From Parasitella parasitica (taxonomy: Eukaryota; Mucoromycota; Mucoromycetes; Mucorales; Mucoraceae), in the NCBI GenBank assembly GCA_025201805.1, contig MU619254.1, forward strand, positions 1-64,000: a DNA stretch of 64,000 bases. Reading direction: 5' to 3'. Shown in pieces: positions 1 through 11,410 of the stretch (position 1 is its first letter; every line of letters begins with the position of its first letter). The notes below the pieces were generated by a model. That model was not told the DNA's origin, made no database searches, and saw only the letters and a program-made list of their open reading frames with translations. Made by a program: the position numbers and the translations under genes.

Positions 1-1313
1 CAAGCACATAAATGCTCCCATGACCCTAATAATGTTCCCTTTTGAGCACATTTGTGTTCACCGAGAACATCCAGGAGGCCATAGTGAGATCTATCTTTCT
101 ATTTTACATTAAAGAGAAGATTGGGTAGGATGTCTTCCCGACATCCCGCTATCTGATCTAGATGTATTCTTTGAATAAGCCTGGAACCTTGCAAGAGGTC
201 CAATTACAACTTGTAGCTTATTCCTTATTTGTAAAAGAATTACCAACAATTAATATCATGATCCGTGTATTATGACTAAGTTAGATATGACATATGTAGC
301 CTTTACATGGATACAACAATATACACTTAGACACGTACTATTAATATAAACTGGATAAGACTATACATGAAATGCTATAAGCTTATGGATTGATATTAAT
401 AATCTTCGTATAGTAGATTGATCTGGGTACCTCGGGTGAAGTCTACCTTCTCAATCAAATAGATGTAAGTTATCTTGAGTCTGCTGATATGTTGGTTAGC
501 ACAAAATTAAGGTGCTAGTTACGCAGTATTGTCGTACATGTTAAATTGCGAGAGTAGATCATTTATCCACAGTTTAAGTATATAAAGGTTCATCTACCTG
601 GCCAGTAGATGCACTGGAGCTTTATAAACCTGTCAATTTGATAATAAAACCTATATCTTTATCAAGTTGACGTTATTGTTTTTTTATTATAATTTTTTTC
701 CGTGAATCCATATATAGCAACTTATACCGATTCCACAGTTCTATAAACATCACCGCATTGCTGTCAATTACTTCTTGTCCAATAATATCCACATATACTA
801 TATAGTAAGTATTTCACAGTAAGTAATAACCCTGATAGTAATGTCAACAATTTTAGATACACCAACCGTCCATTAACGTAGTAAAATATTCTACCCTCAC
901 TACTTAGATAATTGTACTCCAAGTGGAACGATAGATTGTATCTATTATCTATGATGAACATGCCATGTTGAGTTCTAAATAAGGAACATGATTCATTGAG
1001 ATATGTTCCTGGATTGTATTCAAAACTGAGTTTACTTGAGTTTGACTTTCGGTTGGGAATAAATTGACACATATCAAACGTTTTATTTTATACTTTTCTT
1101 TTTTTCGATCTTGCAGATATCTCAACTCACTGATTTTGACATGAAGTTTTTATTCTTTTACTATTCTAACTGTTTAATATTTTCTTTTTATCATCATCCA
1201 TCATATCATATCATCTAATATGATACCATCATCGCATTGCGTTATACGTAATTACTGCGCAGCATCATGCTACCATTACGGTCAATACTGTTAAAAACTT
1301 ACAAAGGCATAAA
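1..1313. other. AT-rich intergenic region
   Basis: I see no supportable gene here. The only open frame over 100 codons (764-1072, minus) is rich in Leu, Tyr, Ser and Asn, matches no family I know and has no spliceable extension. Short A/T runs are frequent. The last ~80 bases form the 5' flank of the tRNA gene. Confidence 0.6.
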
Positions 1314-1409
1314 GCTCCCTTAGCTCAGCCTGGTTAGAGCGTCGTGCTTATAGTCTTCAACTATACTAGAGTCACGCGAAGGTCGCGAGTTCGATCCTCG
1401 CATGGAGCT
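1314..1409 (+). tRNA. tRNA-Ile (UAU anticodon) with a 21-nt intron
   Basis: A cloverleaf folds with acceptor GCTCCCT (1314-1320) against ATGGAGC (1402-1408). The D arm carries an A box (TAGCTCAGCCTGG), the anticodon stem is TCGTG/CGCGA with one G-T pair, and the T arm GCGAG/CTCGC carries the B box (GTTCGATCC). The anticodon TAT is at 1349-1351 and would read AUA codons. A canonical tRNA intron follows position 37 (1353-1373). It contains ATA triplets able to pair with the anticodon, as in other pre-tRNAs. A T run starting at 1411 is a good Pol III terminator. Two oddities are a C-T mismatch in the acceptor stem (1319/1403) and T instead of the usual A as discriminator (1409). The gene may be slightly decayed, but both internal promoter boxes are intact. 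Confidence 0.88.
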
Positions 1410-2407
1410 CTTTTTTTTTAACTTTTCCCAATTCAAAGCGGAATTGTGTCGTGTGGAGATGTCGTGAGCAGAGATGGGATTACTATAAGATATAAGTATA
1501 GGATATTTAAGAGATAAAAAGATGCCGTTTATTCTTTTGTACTTTGATAGATATTTATATTGACTAAAAGGTTACACACAAGGTCAGTGTGAACCTGACA
1601 CAGAGATGTGTTGGTTTTGTGTTGTTTTGATAAATGTATATAAAGTATAAAGTAAGAGATGAAAGATAGACGATGTTTATTCTTTTGTATTTCAACTGAT
1701 ATTTATAATAACTAAAAGTGTTACACACAAAGTCTGTGTGTACCTGACAGTGGAAAATGACAAGTTGTTCTTTGTAATTGTTTATCTTAAAACAATAAAG
1801 GGCACCTGTTATAGATCAGTATAAACTGATCATCACATAAAAAAAATCTCCGTAAATAGTATGAATATGAACTTCAAATTACCCCAGAATATTCCACAAA
1901 GATCACAATCATCAAGACTAGGCTAGCATGGATTAAGAAGACGTAATCCAATATCAAGAACAAATAGAAACAACTCCAACACTCGTCAAATCCGCCATTG
2001 GTTATCTCTTTATCAATCCTTGCTGCCAAGACGTCCTGGATGAATAATCCAATATAATTTAGGTTCATATCCATAATCATTTACCCTTGGAAAACTAGTA
2101 TAAAAAGATAGTTTTTAATTGACATTTTGATGAGCTTCGTCTAAAAAATAAATAACAGTTTTAAAAGTATTTTTAATATATCTTTTACTAGTAATTTCAC
2201 AGCATCTTTTTAACCCTTATAAAATTATTGGAATCTACTCTAAATCATTCATTTCTGCGCACAACACTAGTGTAATGCGGTGGCATTTGTATGTTACAGT
2301 AGTCTTTTGTATTTAATTAGTTAACCGCAAACTGGTACTTGGTCACTGGCTTCACCTTTCTTGTTTTTAAATCTTCATCATTCTTGAATTTACTATAAGC
2401 TGACTGT
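1410..2407. other. AT-rich intergenic region with tandem duplication
   Basis: No gene is supported. The stretch holds the T-run terminator of the tRNA, a diverged two-copy tandem repeat (listed separately) and, from about 2090 on, plain AT-rich DNA leading into the transposase relic. Confidence 0.5.
1510..1750. repeat. diverged two-copy tandem repeat, period ~149 bp
   Basis: Two copies of a ~95-bp segment lie 149 bp apart, at about 1510-1601 and 1655-1750. Shared blocks are TTATTCTTTTGTA (1529-1541 and 1678-1690) and GTTACACACA (1571-1580 and 1720-1729), and both copies end in ACCTGACA. The copies differ by scattered substitutions and short indels, so the duplication is not recent. No open frame runs through it. 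Confidence 0.75.
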
Positions 2408-2870
2408 AGACTTGATTTTAGCCCAGAAATGTTCGATAGGGTTAAAAAAAATTCAGCCTAGTATACAGGAAAGAAACAACAATTGTCGCCTCTAACAGTT
2501 ATCAACTTGATAACTTCATGCCCGCTACGAATAGAGCAGGGTCTATGACAATGTAAAGTCGGTTCATTGTGGGGTTTATCCATTTTATCAAAGTTCTTAG
2601 ATAAAAATGAGAAAATAGCCTGCCTTGCTGCCAGATCTTGATTTTCTTTTGGGGGGCAGTAGTCTTTCTATTATGTGCTCCATCCACCTTAATCCTTTTA
2701 GTTTCCTCTAGTAGCCTCATATCTAGATTAATCACATCTCGTGGAGAAATAGTGCCCAAAGTAGAGTGTGATGCGTCAGCCAACGGAACTTGGCTTTTCA
2801 AAAACTTCATGATTCCATTCGCAATGCCACATTCATTCGTGGCCGGGATAATCATCCTTAATCCACTCAT
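2408..2870 (-). pseudogene. decayed Tc1/mariner-like DDE transposase
   Basis: An open frame at 2502-2870 ends in a segment resembling the strand around the second catalytic Asp of Tc1/mariner-type transposases (YIVIDPA where families have YLVMDNA). It is preceded by HFYLRTLIKWINPTM, comparable with the usual HFLxFL...MD segment. After a stop and a frameshift the minus strand continues with RGDNCCFFPVY and then, in a second frame at 2408-2443, NPIEHFWAKIKS. That is the hallmark P(E)LNPIExFWxxxK motif before the third catalytic acid. The breaks (stop, a T-run frameshift, and missing N-terminal DNA-binding part and inverted repeats) make this a dead copy. The family call rests on the NPIEHFWAKIKS motif. 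Confidence 0.72.
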
Positions 2871-5237
2871 ATACTCAGAACTTTGGCATGTACTACGCCT
2901 TACTGTCTTGCTTTTTGTTTAAAAGTGTAGGCGCTTCTCAACTTGACTATTGAATTTCCCCTAGAATCTCTTTTGAAACAGTCATTTTAGCAGAAATTAT
3001 GAGCAAATATCTGATATTCGCGATTATTTATAAAAAAAAAATAAACTGTTTTTGCAGATAATATTAGGGAGTCGAAGCACCCGGCACATTCACTGCTGAA
3101 ATTAATGAAACCAACATAGTACGCCCCTTCGAATGGCAACCGTGCTTTTTCCGTATTCAATCTCTCAAACATTTATCAATAAAAAAATACCCCTTCACTG
3201 GAACCTTCTCTACAAGAAAATGAACTCAACGCTGATGAAAATGGCTGGGTGTTGAAGCAAGATGGAAAATGGGTTCATCAAGTTATCACCCATATGTTTT
3301 ATATAATGTAATGGCATTATCCTGATCGAAGTTGGAATAGATAGCGGTTTTCAATAAACTTGTACATCTTTAAATTCAATAGCGTTACTTTTTCGTTCAT
3401 GATTGTTTAGAATAACAAAATATAGCCAGAAAAATACAATTAGAACTGAATATATTTATTTTGCTATTCCAAGATTCAATGCAGATTTAAACCAGTGTAT
3501 GTTTTGAAGGTATATATAGTTATTTGACAGTGCCGCAGCGATAGGACCATGATCTAGGATGAGGGATAATTGGGTACACCTTGAACCAATCCCTAGGAGC
3601 TTGGTGGATAAGAGTTTCCGAGTTACCAGTAAGACAAGAGCATAGATACGTATAAAGGATAGAATGTTGTTCCTGGTAGCTTTGATGGAAGAACATTCAT
3701 CAGGATTAAACACCGACCTCAGGAACCAAATGTCATAGGATATCACCACTTTGTACTGGGATAAAGATTCGCCATTCAATGTTACCACTTATGTCTCTTT
3801 GCCATGTCTAAATAAAGTCATTCCATTCTACTACGCATTTCTACTCATGCTCGCTTTATGATGTATTATACAGAGTATAATACATTACCGCTAAGATTTG
3901 ATCTGTATCCTAAACAATGATGACTTATATATTTCACTTTTTTTCACTTTATCAAGTGATTCTTTCCCCCAGCTCAAGTCAAGAAACTTTTTTTATTGAT
4001 TCTACGTACATAATTAAAACAATATGAATTCAAAAGAGTATACTTGTTGTTCAAGACGCACAGACTTTTTTGTTTTTTTTTTGTTTATCAAATGAAGTCT
4101 GTACAGAAAACATTAGCACATATAAAGCAGTGAAATAATGATAAATTTTTATTGAAGACAATTCATTCTGTTTTTCTGAATCCACGTTATAAAGCAATAC
4201 TCATTCTGACACTAGCTAAAATATGCTAATGCTTTGTATTAAATAATCCAATCCTCCCCACTCCTCTAAACCATTTTATTTTTCAATACTGGATAAAACG
4301 CATACAGCAGAGCACATGGCCTAAAAGGCATAGTAATGAATGTATAAGCTACATTTATGCAATAATAATTTAAGTGAGTACAGTATTACTTGCAATGCCC
4401 ATAGAATGGTTAGATTTCAAGTGAAAAATCATTTTCGACTAAAATTCTATATCATATGGTGCATACGTTATTTCTGCAAATCCATCAACCTCTCCTCGCA
4501 AGACTTTATTCGAAGGATGGCCGCAGCATAAATAGGGGGGGGGGTATATAAGTCTCAGAGAGCAACTAATACAGCAGAGATTTTCAGTTTGTGAGAGAAA
4601 CTGCAACTTGTATATTTGAAGGCGTGAAAGAAATAATACCATTTTAGATATCGAGAAACAATTGCTATTGAGCACTTGTAACGGTGTTTTCTGTCATGCG
4701 AAGAGCAGGGTCTGGATGTACAATTGTCAAGTTGTTTTGGGATATAGAATAAAAATATTTTAGAAGATGCAAGTGATTTGCGATGTTTACAGTGGCAAGA
4801 ATAAAAAAAAAATCTAAAATACGCCCCAACTTACAATCTACTGACTTGCGTGGTAGCTATGATAAAGCTTTTTAGCACATGTTCAGCAGATCATACTATA
4901 AAATATGACACATTATATTATCAATCCATCGCTATTTTCCGACTTATGAGGTCATTTCAAGTGCTTGAAATCTACACATGGAGGGCAGTGCTTGGTAAAT
5001 ATTGCCTTCCTCTTTTACACAATGTTATGGGTCAGCAGTATTTATTAATCTTGAGAATGTTGATTTGGCCCATTGTCTGTAGAGTATTATACTTGCAATG
5101 GATGTTTCAAAACGTTATCCCGCGCTGACACCATTGTCTTTAGGCACGGAGACTGCACTTTTAATTAATGCCGTTCATCCTAAATCATTCTTTGTTTTTA
5201 TTCCCTCTTGATTCTGTCATCTACAAACAAAAGCAAT
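2871..5237. other. AT-rich region with small unassigned open frames
   Basis: No intact gene is supported. Minus-strand open frames at 2987-3172 and 3456-3788 and plus-strand frames at about 3189-3312 and 4850-5128 have protein-like patches but no recognised domain and no convincing exon chain. They may be remnants of the element whose transposase relic lies just upstream. The last 100 bases are the promoter side of the PSO2-like gene. Confidence 0.45.
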
Positions 5238-7134
5238 ATGGCAAGCTCCACAACTGAATGCCGAAAACGCAGACCAGCTGATTTCAAGGATCGCAGCCAA
5301 GAAAACAATAAGCGTCAATTGGTACAAAATACACTACATTATTTCTTTCAAAAAGATACTACTACTGCGCAAAAGGAGGTAAAAAAGGAGGTGGGAAAGG
5401 AGATAGACAACAATGGAAATAATATAACCAAGGACGTCAAAGAAACCAAGGAGAAGCCAGAAGAGATGCAGTCTAGCACATGTCCAGTTTGCGGCACATT
5501 GTTTACAGACGGACACATTGAAACGTACGAGACTCATGTTAATTCTTGCTTGGAAAATGCCTGTGAATCTTCAAACGAAAAGACTGTCCGTAAATCATGG
5601 TCAAAGATATTTAGTGGGGCAGCATACAAGATCCGTGGCATCTGGAGTCATCAAAAGAATGACACTGCACCTGGACTGAGTGAGAGCGAAACAAGTTGGT
5701 TTGGTGAGCCCAAAGGAAACGCCGCAACAACAGCAACACCCAAACGTCGATTGGTTCCTTATTACAAAAGATTAGCAGGAACCAAGATGGTTGTGGATGC
5801 GTTTACATTTGGGGAGATCCCGGATTGCGAAGGATATCTATTAACTCATTATCACAGCGACCATTATATGGGGCTTTCACCCAACTGGATCCACGGCCCC
5901 ATCTACTGCTCAGAAATTACAGCCAGATTAGTGGAGCGGAAATTGGGCGTCTCTCCAGACTTCATATTCCCTTTACCGATGGACAAGCCTTGTTTACTCT
6001 CAGGCACAGATCAGTTGAGGGTTACACTGATTGACGCTAACCATTGTCCGGGCGCTGTGTTATTCTTGGTTACAACAAATGATAATTTGAGGTATTTACA
6101 TACAGGAGATTTCAGAGCCTGTCCCAAAATGTGTCTCCACCCCATGTTGAGGGAGCAGCCGCTTGATATTGTGTACTTGGATACGACCTATCTCGACCCC
6201 AAATACTCATTCCCGTCACAAGCTTCATGCGTGCAAGCAGCATGTGATCTGATTAGACGTCATAATGGTGTTAACAACGAAGATCCATTGTCTTTGAGGG
6301 AAAAGAGGCTAGATCACTGGTTTACACAAGAAAAAAAGGAAATCATCAATAGTCATGGACCGCCCATTGTCGACGACAACAAGAGGCTATTGGTTGTTGT
6401 TGGTACCTACTCGCTCGGAAAAGAAAACGTTTTTATAGGTAATCTAGTCATGATGGCAATGTGTCCTGCATATTAATTTATACTTGTTGATAGAAATAGC
6501 GAAAACTTTAAATAGCAAAATATTCGTGACAGATCAGAAAAGAGCAATTCTAGAGTGCTTCCACGACCAAGAACTAGAGGCACGTTTGACGGATCAAGGA
6601 CGAGAAGCTCAGGTCCATGTAATCCCATTAGGCCATATACAAGCAGAGGTACGTATCGCTAAATATCAGTTTGGAGCTTCTTGACACTAAATTTTGATCC
6701 GAAAGAATCTCGAGGCCTATTTTCGAAGCTTGCAACCCCATTTCACTCAAATGATTGCATTTAGACCAACTGGTTGGACGTTCCGTGCATCATCTGACCC
6801 TCAGTTACAGCATCAACAAAGGTCACTTGAATCTATAATCAGGGCAAGGCCAGCTGATCTTGGTGCTTCTACGCTAAAGCCAATTTATGATACCCCATTA
6901 GTAAAGATCTATGGCGTGCCTTACTCAGAGCACTCGAGCTATCGGGAGTTAGCACTATTTATTGCCAGTTTAGACATTCGCCGAATCGTACCTACCGTCA
7001 ATGTTTACAATGAAAGGAGTAGACTCAAAATGAGCTTATTGTTTGACAAATGGCACCGAGATAGGAGCAAGTTGGTCCAAGACAATGGTGGTAAAATTAA
7101 AGTGATTGATTATCCCTCTGTCGACTGTTGGTAG
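5238..7134 (+). CDS. PSO2: DNA cross-link repair nuclease, SNM1/Pso2 family
   Basis: Exons 5238-6438, 6494-6648 and 6706-7134 give 594 residues. The introns are 55 and 57 nt with GT...AG ends. The N-terminus is basic and holds a PIP-box-like QxxLxxFF (Q30, L33, F36, F37) and a UBZ4-type zinc finger (C82, C85, H100, C104). The metallo-beta-lactamase fold follows, with HYHSDH (H204-H209), the YLHTGDFR block, and in the last exon PYSEHSSY, which fits the beta-CASP C-terminal His motif. This order matches Snm1A/Pso2, the nuclear 5' exonuclease that digests past interstrand cross-links. I start at ATG 5238 because upstream in-frame sequence offers only TTG. The gene is complete; the catalytic core looks active. 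Confidence 0.94.
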
Positions 7135-7468
7135 CTATTTGACATTGCAAGCATGCCTTGATAAATAATCCTCAGTCAGATGAGAGTCAATGGCCTGTGC
7201 TACTTGGACAATACAGCAGTTTTTTTTTTTCTTTTTTCATGGTATTATTAACCGAGACGACTGGTGGTTGTGTGCATATTCTTTTGCAAATAAACGGGTG
7301 CTCATTCATCGCAATTACCAGGACAATAAGGTCAAGGGAACCAGGCTTGACGAGCTAAAAATGGAAAGGGATACTTTCTCATCAGCTGAGAAGATAAATA
7401 GAGGCCAGTTTTCGCTTCTTGATGATTATTTTTCTCCCTTTGTTTCTCACTTTTAATACAACATCAAT
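7135..7468. other. intergenic region between PSO2 and the bHLH gene
   Basis: A T-run (about 7220-7236) and overlapping small plus-strand open frames occupy this stretch. None resembles a family. I read it as the PSO2 3' end plus the promoter and leader of the bHLH gene. Confidence 0.5.
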
Positions 7469-8380
7469 ATGTACTCCAACCAACACCAGCAACAAGAATA
7501 CGCTCACGACACACCTGACCACAGCTCATATTACGGTAGAAGTCCAACCGGCTTTCAGCCATCGAGATCCATAAACTTTGGTGCTATGGCCATCAACCCC
7601 TCTAACATGCAATTTTCTGATCCTAACAGCAATTGGTTTGGAACCAGCATGGATTCAAATACCTCTTCTTTTGGCCAATCTCCCGACGGACGAGATTTAT
7701 TGGTAACTCCTTCAAACTCTACAGGCCCTATCAAGTATGATGATGAAGAGCCAAACCAACGAATGTAAGTATTTCTTTCTGACTGAAAAAAGTCCACATA
7801 TACTCATTAAGCACGTAGCCATCAAGAGATGTTTGAAAAGAGAAGAAGAAGACGTGAGTCGCACAATGCCGTAGAAAGAAGAAGAAGAGACAACATCAAC
7901 GAAAGAATCCAAGAATTATCTACCTTGCTACCAGACCATTTGCTTGAATCTGTCCCTGCTAGCTCAAACGTAATGTCTGTTACAACAGGCCAAAATGGCG
8001 CAAACGGAAAGCCTATCAACAAAGGCACCATTCTTAAGCTGTCTGTTGATCACATCAAGGAATTGAAAGACGAAGTTGCAAACAGCAAAAACAGAATTCA
8101 GGAGCTTGAACGCCTTGTTGATCTTGCAAGAAGAGATAAAACTGCTTTTATGCATCACTTGGAAGCCGAGAAAAACAAAATGGACTTGTATCAGCAGCAG
8201 CAACAGCAACAGCAGCAACAGCAGCAACAGCAGCAACAGCAGCAACAACAGCAACAACAGCAACAGCAACAACATATGAGCAGTTTGTTGGGGTTAAAGC
8301 GTGAAGCAGTTGGATCAATACAATTTCAGCAACAGTTTGGTGAGCTTCATATCAATGGGAGAAAAAACCAGCAACCATAA
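7469..8380 (+). CDS. bHLH transcription factor with poly-Q tract
   Basis: Exons 7469-7764 and 7819-8380 (54-nt intron) give 285 residues. Residues 1-98 are Asn/Ser/Pro-rich and look like an activation region. A basic helix-loop-helix starts near residue 106: a run of Arg, then [18 protein letters not shown]. The His, Glu and Arg of the HxxxExxR DNA-contact pattern predict E-box (CACGTG-type) binding. The loop is long and includes a Gly/Asn-rich insert. A leucine-zipper-like segment follows ([19 protein letters not shown]), then 27 Gln and a short tail. It resembles USF/MITF-like and yeast Cbf1/Rtg3-type bHLH-zip factors, but I cannot choose between them. The splice junction is in phase and falls just before the basic region. 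Confidence 0.9.
8192..8272 (+). repeat. CAG/CAA repeat encoding 27 glutamines
   Basis: This is an 81-bp in-frame run of mixed CAG and CAA codons near the 3' end of the bHLH gene. The two codons are interleaved rather than pure, which usually slows slippage. The same tract makes long spurious Leu/Ser frames in other frames. Confidence 0.95.
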
Positions 8381-8933
8381 CCGGCCCTTATTATTATTTA
8401 ACATTATATGAATGTCCTTTTCATATACACTATATTTATAATACCCCCCCCCCCCTCCCCTCAAACATGACCATCACTATATATTCTTTCGTTCTTTCAC
8501 ATCATTTTATTTTATATACCATAAATCTCTCTATATTATCATCTTTAAAGCGTGTATTGTAATTTCTTTTTTTTATAAATTGTTATTGTTACACTGCATA
8601 TTTTGCTTTTTTTAGAATTACTTCGCCCTCTTTGCTGCGTGCATTTTCATCCCAAGCACAAATGGTGCAATTGGGAACAATGAGGGTGAACCAAGCCTAA
8701 GCATTTTGTTGCAAGCTACTACACAACATTAACGTTGTCATAAAATAAAAGCAAAAATTACAGTATTCTTGAGAGAGAGAGAGAAAAAAAAATAGTTGAT
8801 TGTTTACGAGAAACTGTATCATATTAAAAAATTTAAAGCAAAATCTTGCAAGAAACCCTTGAAGCATACGCTATAAACCGGAACTTGTTTCACTTATACG
8901 ACACACGGAGCTCTCTAGAAAGAAGCCGCATCG
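8381..8933. other. convergent intergenic region with poly-C tract
   Basis: This is the shared 3' region of the bHLH gene (+) and PRP4 (-). It contains a C-rich run at 8444-8460 interrupted by one T and a short GA repeat near 8772-8783. No gene is seen. Confidence 0.6.
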
Positions 8934-10903
8934 TTAGACAATAAGATTCTCATCTGCCCAAAGCTTAAATGTACGATCGTAACCGGACGAAGCAATAAAG
9001 TTGTTGTCTAAGAGAATCAAAGACCAATTAGCCCAAACCAACATTTGACTACGACCAACAACCGGTACCTTTTGATATATCCACACCCATGACTTTTCCA
9101 TCATGGCCATCTAAACTCTTTATCAACTTGAAATCATCCCCTGACCAGATCTTGACGCAACCATCATATCCAGAGGTAGTCAGGTACAAGCCAGCAATAT
9201 TATGGGGGTCAGACGCACTATTGTTATTTGTACCAGGAACGCCTTTGCTATACTTCACATCGGACACAAGTGATTGATGGGCTGAAATCGTATACAAATT
9301 ACGAAGGGTGCGCACATCCCAAATTTTCACGGTGTTATCTGCACTCGCTGACGCTAAATGGTATCCATTAGGCGACCAATCTAAGCCTAAAATATCTTTC
9401 ATGTGTCCTTCGAGTGTCATGGATGATGTGCCAGTTCTCATATCCCAAACTCTGCCAATGGCATCCAAACCACTTGGGGACAAAAAGTAAGAGTTTATCG
9501 ACCATCTTTCTCCGTGAAAGCCACTTACCCTGTAGCAACCAAGCTTCCATCATCCTGAAACGCAATAGAATACACTTCTTTAGCATGGCCCTCTTGTAAT
9601 AGTAATTCTTGTGCTGTTGTCACGTCCCACAAACGCCATGTACCATCAAAACTCGCACTGCCCAGATATTTGCCAGACGGATGAAATCCAATTCTTGCAA
9701 CTCGTCTGGCATGACCCTTCAAGGTTGCAATAGGCGATTCACTAATTCGACCATGTCAAACTACTGCTTTTTTCTTTCTTTCCTAGTAAAGCAACAAAAT
9801 ACCTCTCTAAATTCCAGAGTTGAATCAATCCATCGGCACCACTAGATGCTATATTTAATGCGCTCTTTTCTTGCGATATGGTAGCTTCAGGATGAAAAGC
9901 AACGCCTCCCACTTTGTCGTTGTGCCCCTTCAGTGTCAATACTCTTTCACAGTTGGGCACCGTCCAAACCTTGCAAAGCCCAGACCAGGAACCAGTAACC
10001 AACAACTTGGAGTCGGGACTGAAGGCACATTGTGCAATTGGGCGTTCATCAGCGATTTGCGAAGACCAATTTGAGTACGCCTTGAGTTTCGTGTGCAATT
10101 CTTTTCTGCTGGCTTTTAATAACGCTAATGGGATAGTGGATTCTTCTTTTTGTCTATCATTTCGTTGCTTTGCTCTATTGAGTGGAATGAGTGGCAGGAT
10201 ATCTCAGGAACGAAGCACTATGCTAACCTGGGCAGCGAGTATTTAGTTATCCATTTCCTTGCTTCCAGTAATTCTGCTGATCCAGGCGTAAAAAATTCTT
10301 CATCCTTATACCATTTTGTTAGATTGACATTCTATTCCAACAGTGCTGTGCTGCAAAAAAAAAAAAAAAATCACCTCTTCTTCTGCCTCACTTCCAGAGT
10401 CCTCTTCACTTTCAACCTCATGACCTTGTATTTTAGAGAGCAAATATCTAAGACGATCACGACGGTCTCCAGGCTAGCAAAACCACACGTTAGAATCAAA
10501 TAAAATCGGTAGATGACCAAACTCACTCCTTCACCAAAGAGACATTGTGGCTCGCCAATATCTCGAAGTCTCTGCCGCACACGGCCATCATCCGTTGGCA
10601 CAGCAATCTGAAAGGCTCTTTTCCTTCTTTCGAATTCTGCTAAAACTTGTTTATCGGCTTCGCCGACATTTACAGAATAAGCTGGTTCCACGCTGTCAGC
10701 TAAACAATGTTGTCAGTACACCATCAGTATAATGACTTGTATGCCTATTTACCTAATGCGTCGAGGTCAATGGTGCCATTATTAGATGTGGGTGTGCCTT
10801 CATCTGTACGTGCTCTTTTCACAGATTCTTGACCTTCTAATGAACCAAAATGCACGCGTGGCTTTGATGTAAGTCTTGAAATCTGCGAAGGCTCGTTGTC
10901 CAT
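8934..10903 (-). CDS. PRP4: U4/U6 snRNP protein Prp4 (WD-repeat)
   Basis: Eight exons keep one frame: 10753-10903, 10527-10699, 10375-10473, 10228-10331, 9803-10174, 9529-9741, 9069-9472 and 8934-9007, giving 529 residues. The N-terminal half has the Prp4/SFM motif ([18 protein letters not shown], then [14 protein letters not shown]). The second half is a seven-bladed WD40 propeller ending [14 protein letters not shown]. Prp4 is a stable part of the U4/U6 di-snRNP and tri-snRNP, needed for spliceosome activation in the nucleus. An acidic stretch (about residues 125-142) separates the motif from YSLPR...AKQR. Intron 3 (10332-10374) is only 43 nt, with a long T run just after the donor. The length is slightly above that of yeast Prp4. 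No residue is obviously missing. Confidence 0.95.
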
Positions 10904-11410
10904 TATTTTTATCTTGGAAGGTTAAAAGAGCAACTCTTTTCAGCTGGCAGAATATCAAACTTTTAAACACGGTGACTGTGATGGCACAACGATCTTTGAA
11001 GCGAGTAGGGCAAATGCAGCCCAAAAGACTAATGACTCTCGATTAGAATTTGCTGTCTTGCCAGCGTGAAGTTTTTAATTGGCCCTTTGTCTAATATCTT
11101 GATCAGGAGTTGATAAAGACCTTTGCAATGATTGTATGTAATCAACACGTTTGTTGCTATGTAGAATCTACTTCGAAAAGAAGCAAGCCGAAAAGAGACA
11201 TAACAAAACTGTTAGTGGGCCAGCAGTGTCAATATATTCCTTCAAATACAAATAAAAATTACAGTTGACAACAACATATATTTACTGAATTGCATTTTGT
11301 CTAGAAAATAAATGCAATGTGTTGGATTTTGTTTTTTTTATGCAAGATACATGTTTGCAGACATGTTTGTATATGAAAGAAAAATGTGCAACAAGTATAA
11401 GGGGGTGATT
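10904..11410. other. region between the RPA1 3' end and the PRP4 promoter
   Basis: Both flanking genes run on the minus strand, so this holds the RNA polymerase I gene's 3' UTR and the PRP4 promoter. A small minus-strand frame (10800-11024) overlaps PRP4 exon 1 out of frame and is not a gene. Nothing else stands out. Confidence 0.6.

Noticed and set aside
3456-3788. 110-codon minus-strand open frame
   Set aside because: Protein-like composition in part, but no motif, no start context and no splice partners. Left as an unassigned frame in the AT-rich flank.
4850-5128. Frame containing FSTCSADHTIKYD, like a WD40 blade
   Set aside because: One blade-like string alone is not evidence. It starts with GTG, no second repeat is visible and no exon chain could be built. 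It might be a WDR82/Swd2-like relic but I cannot support that.
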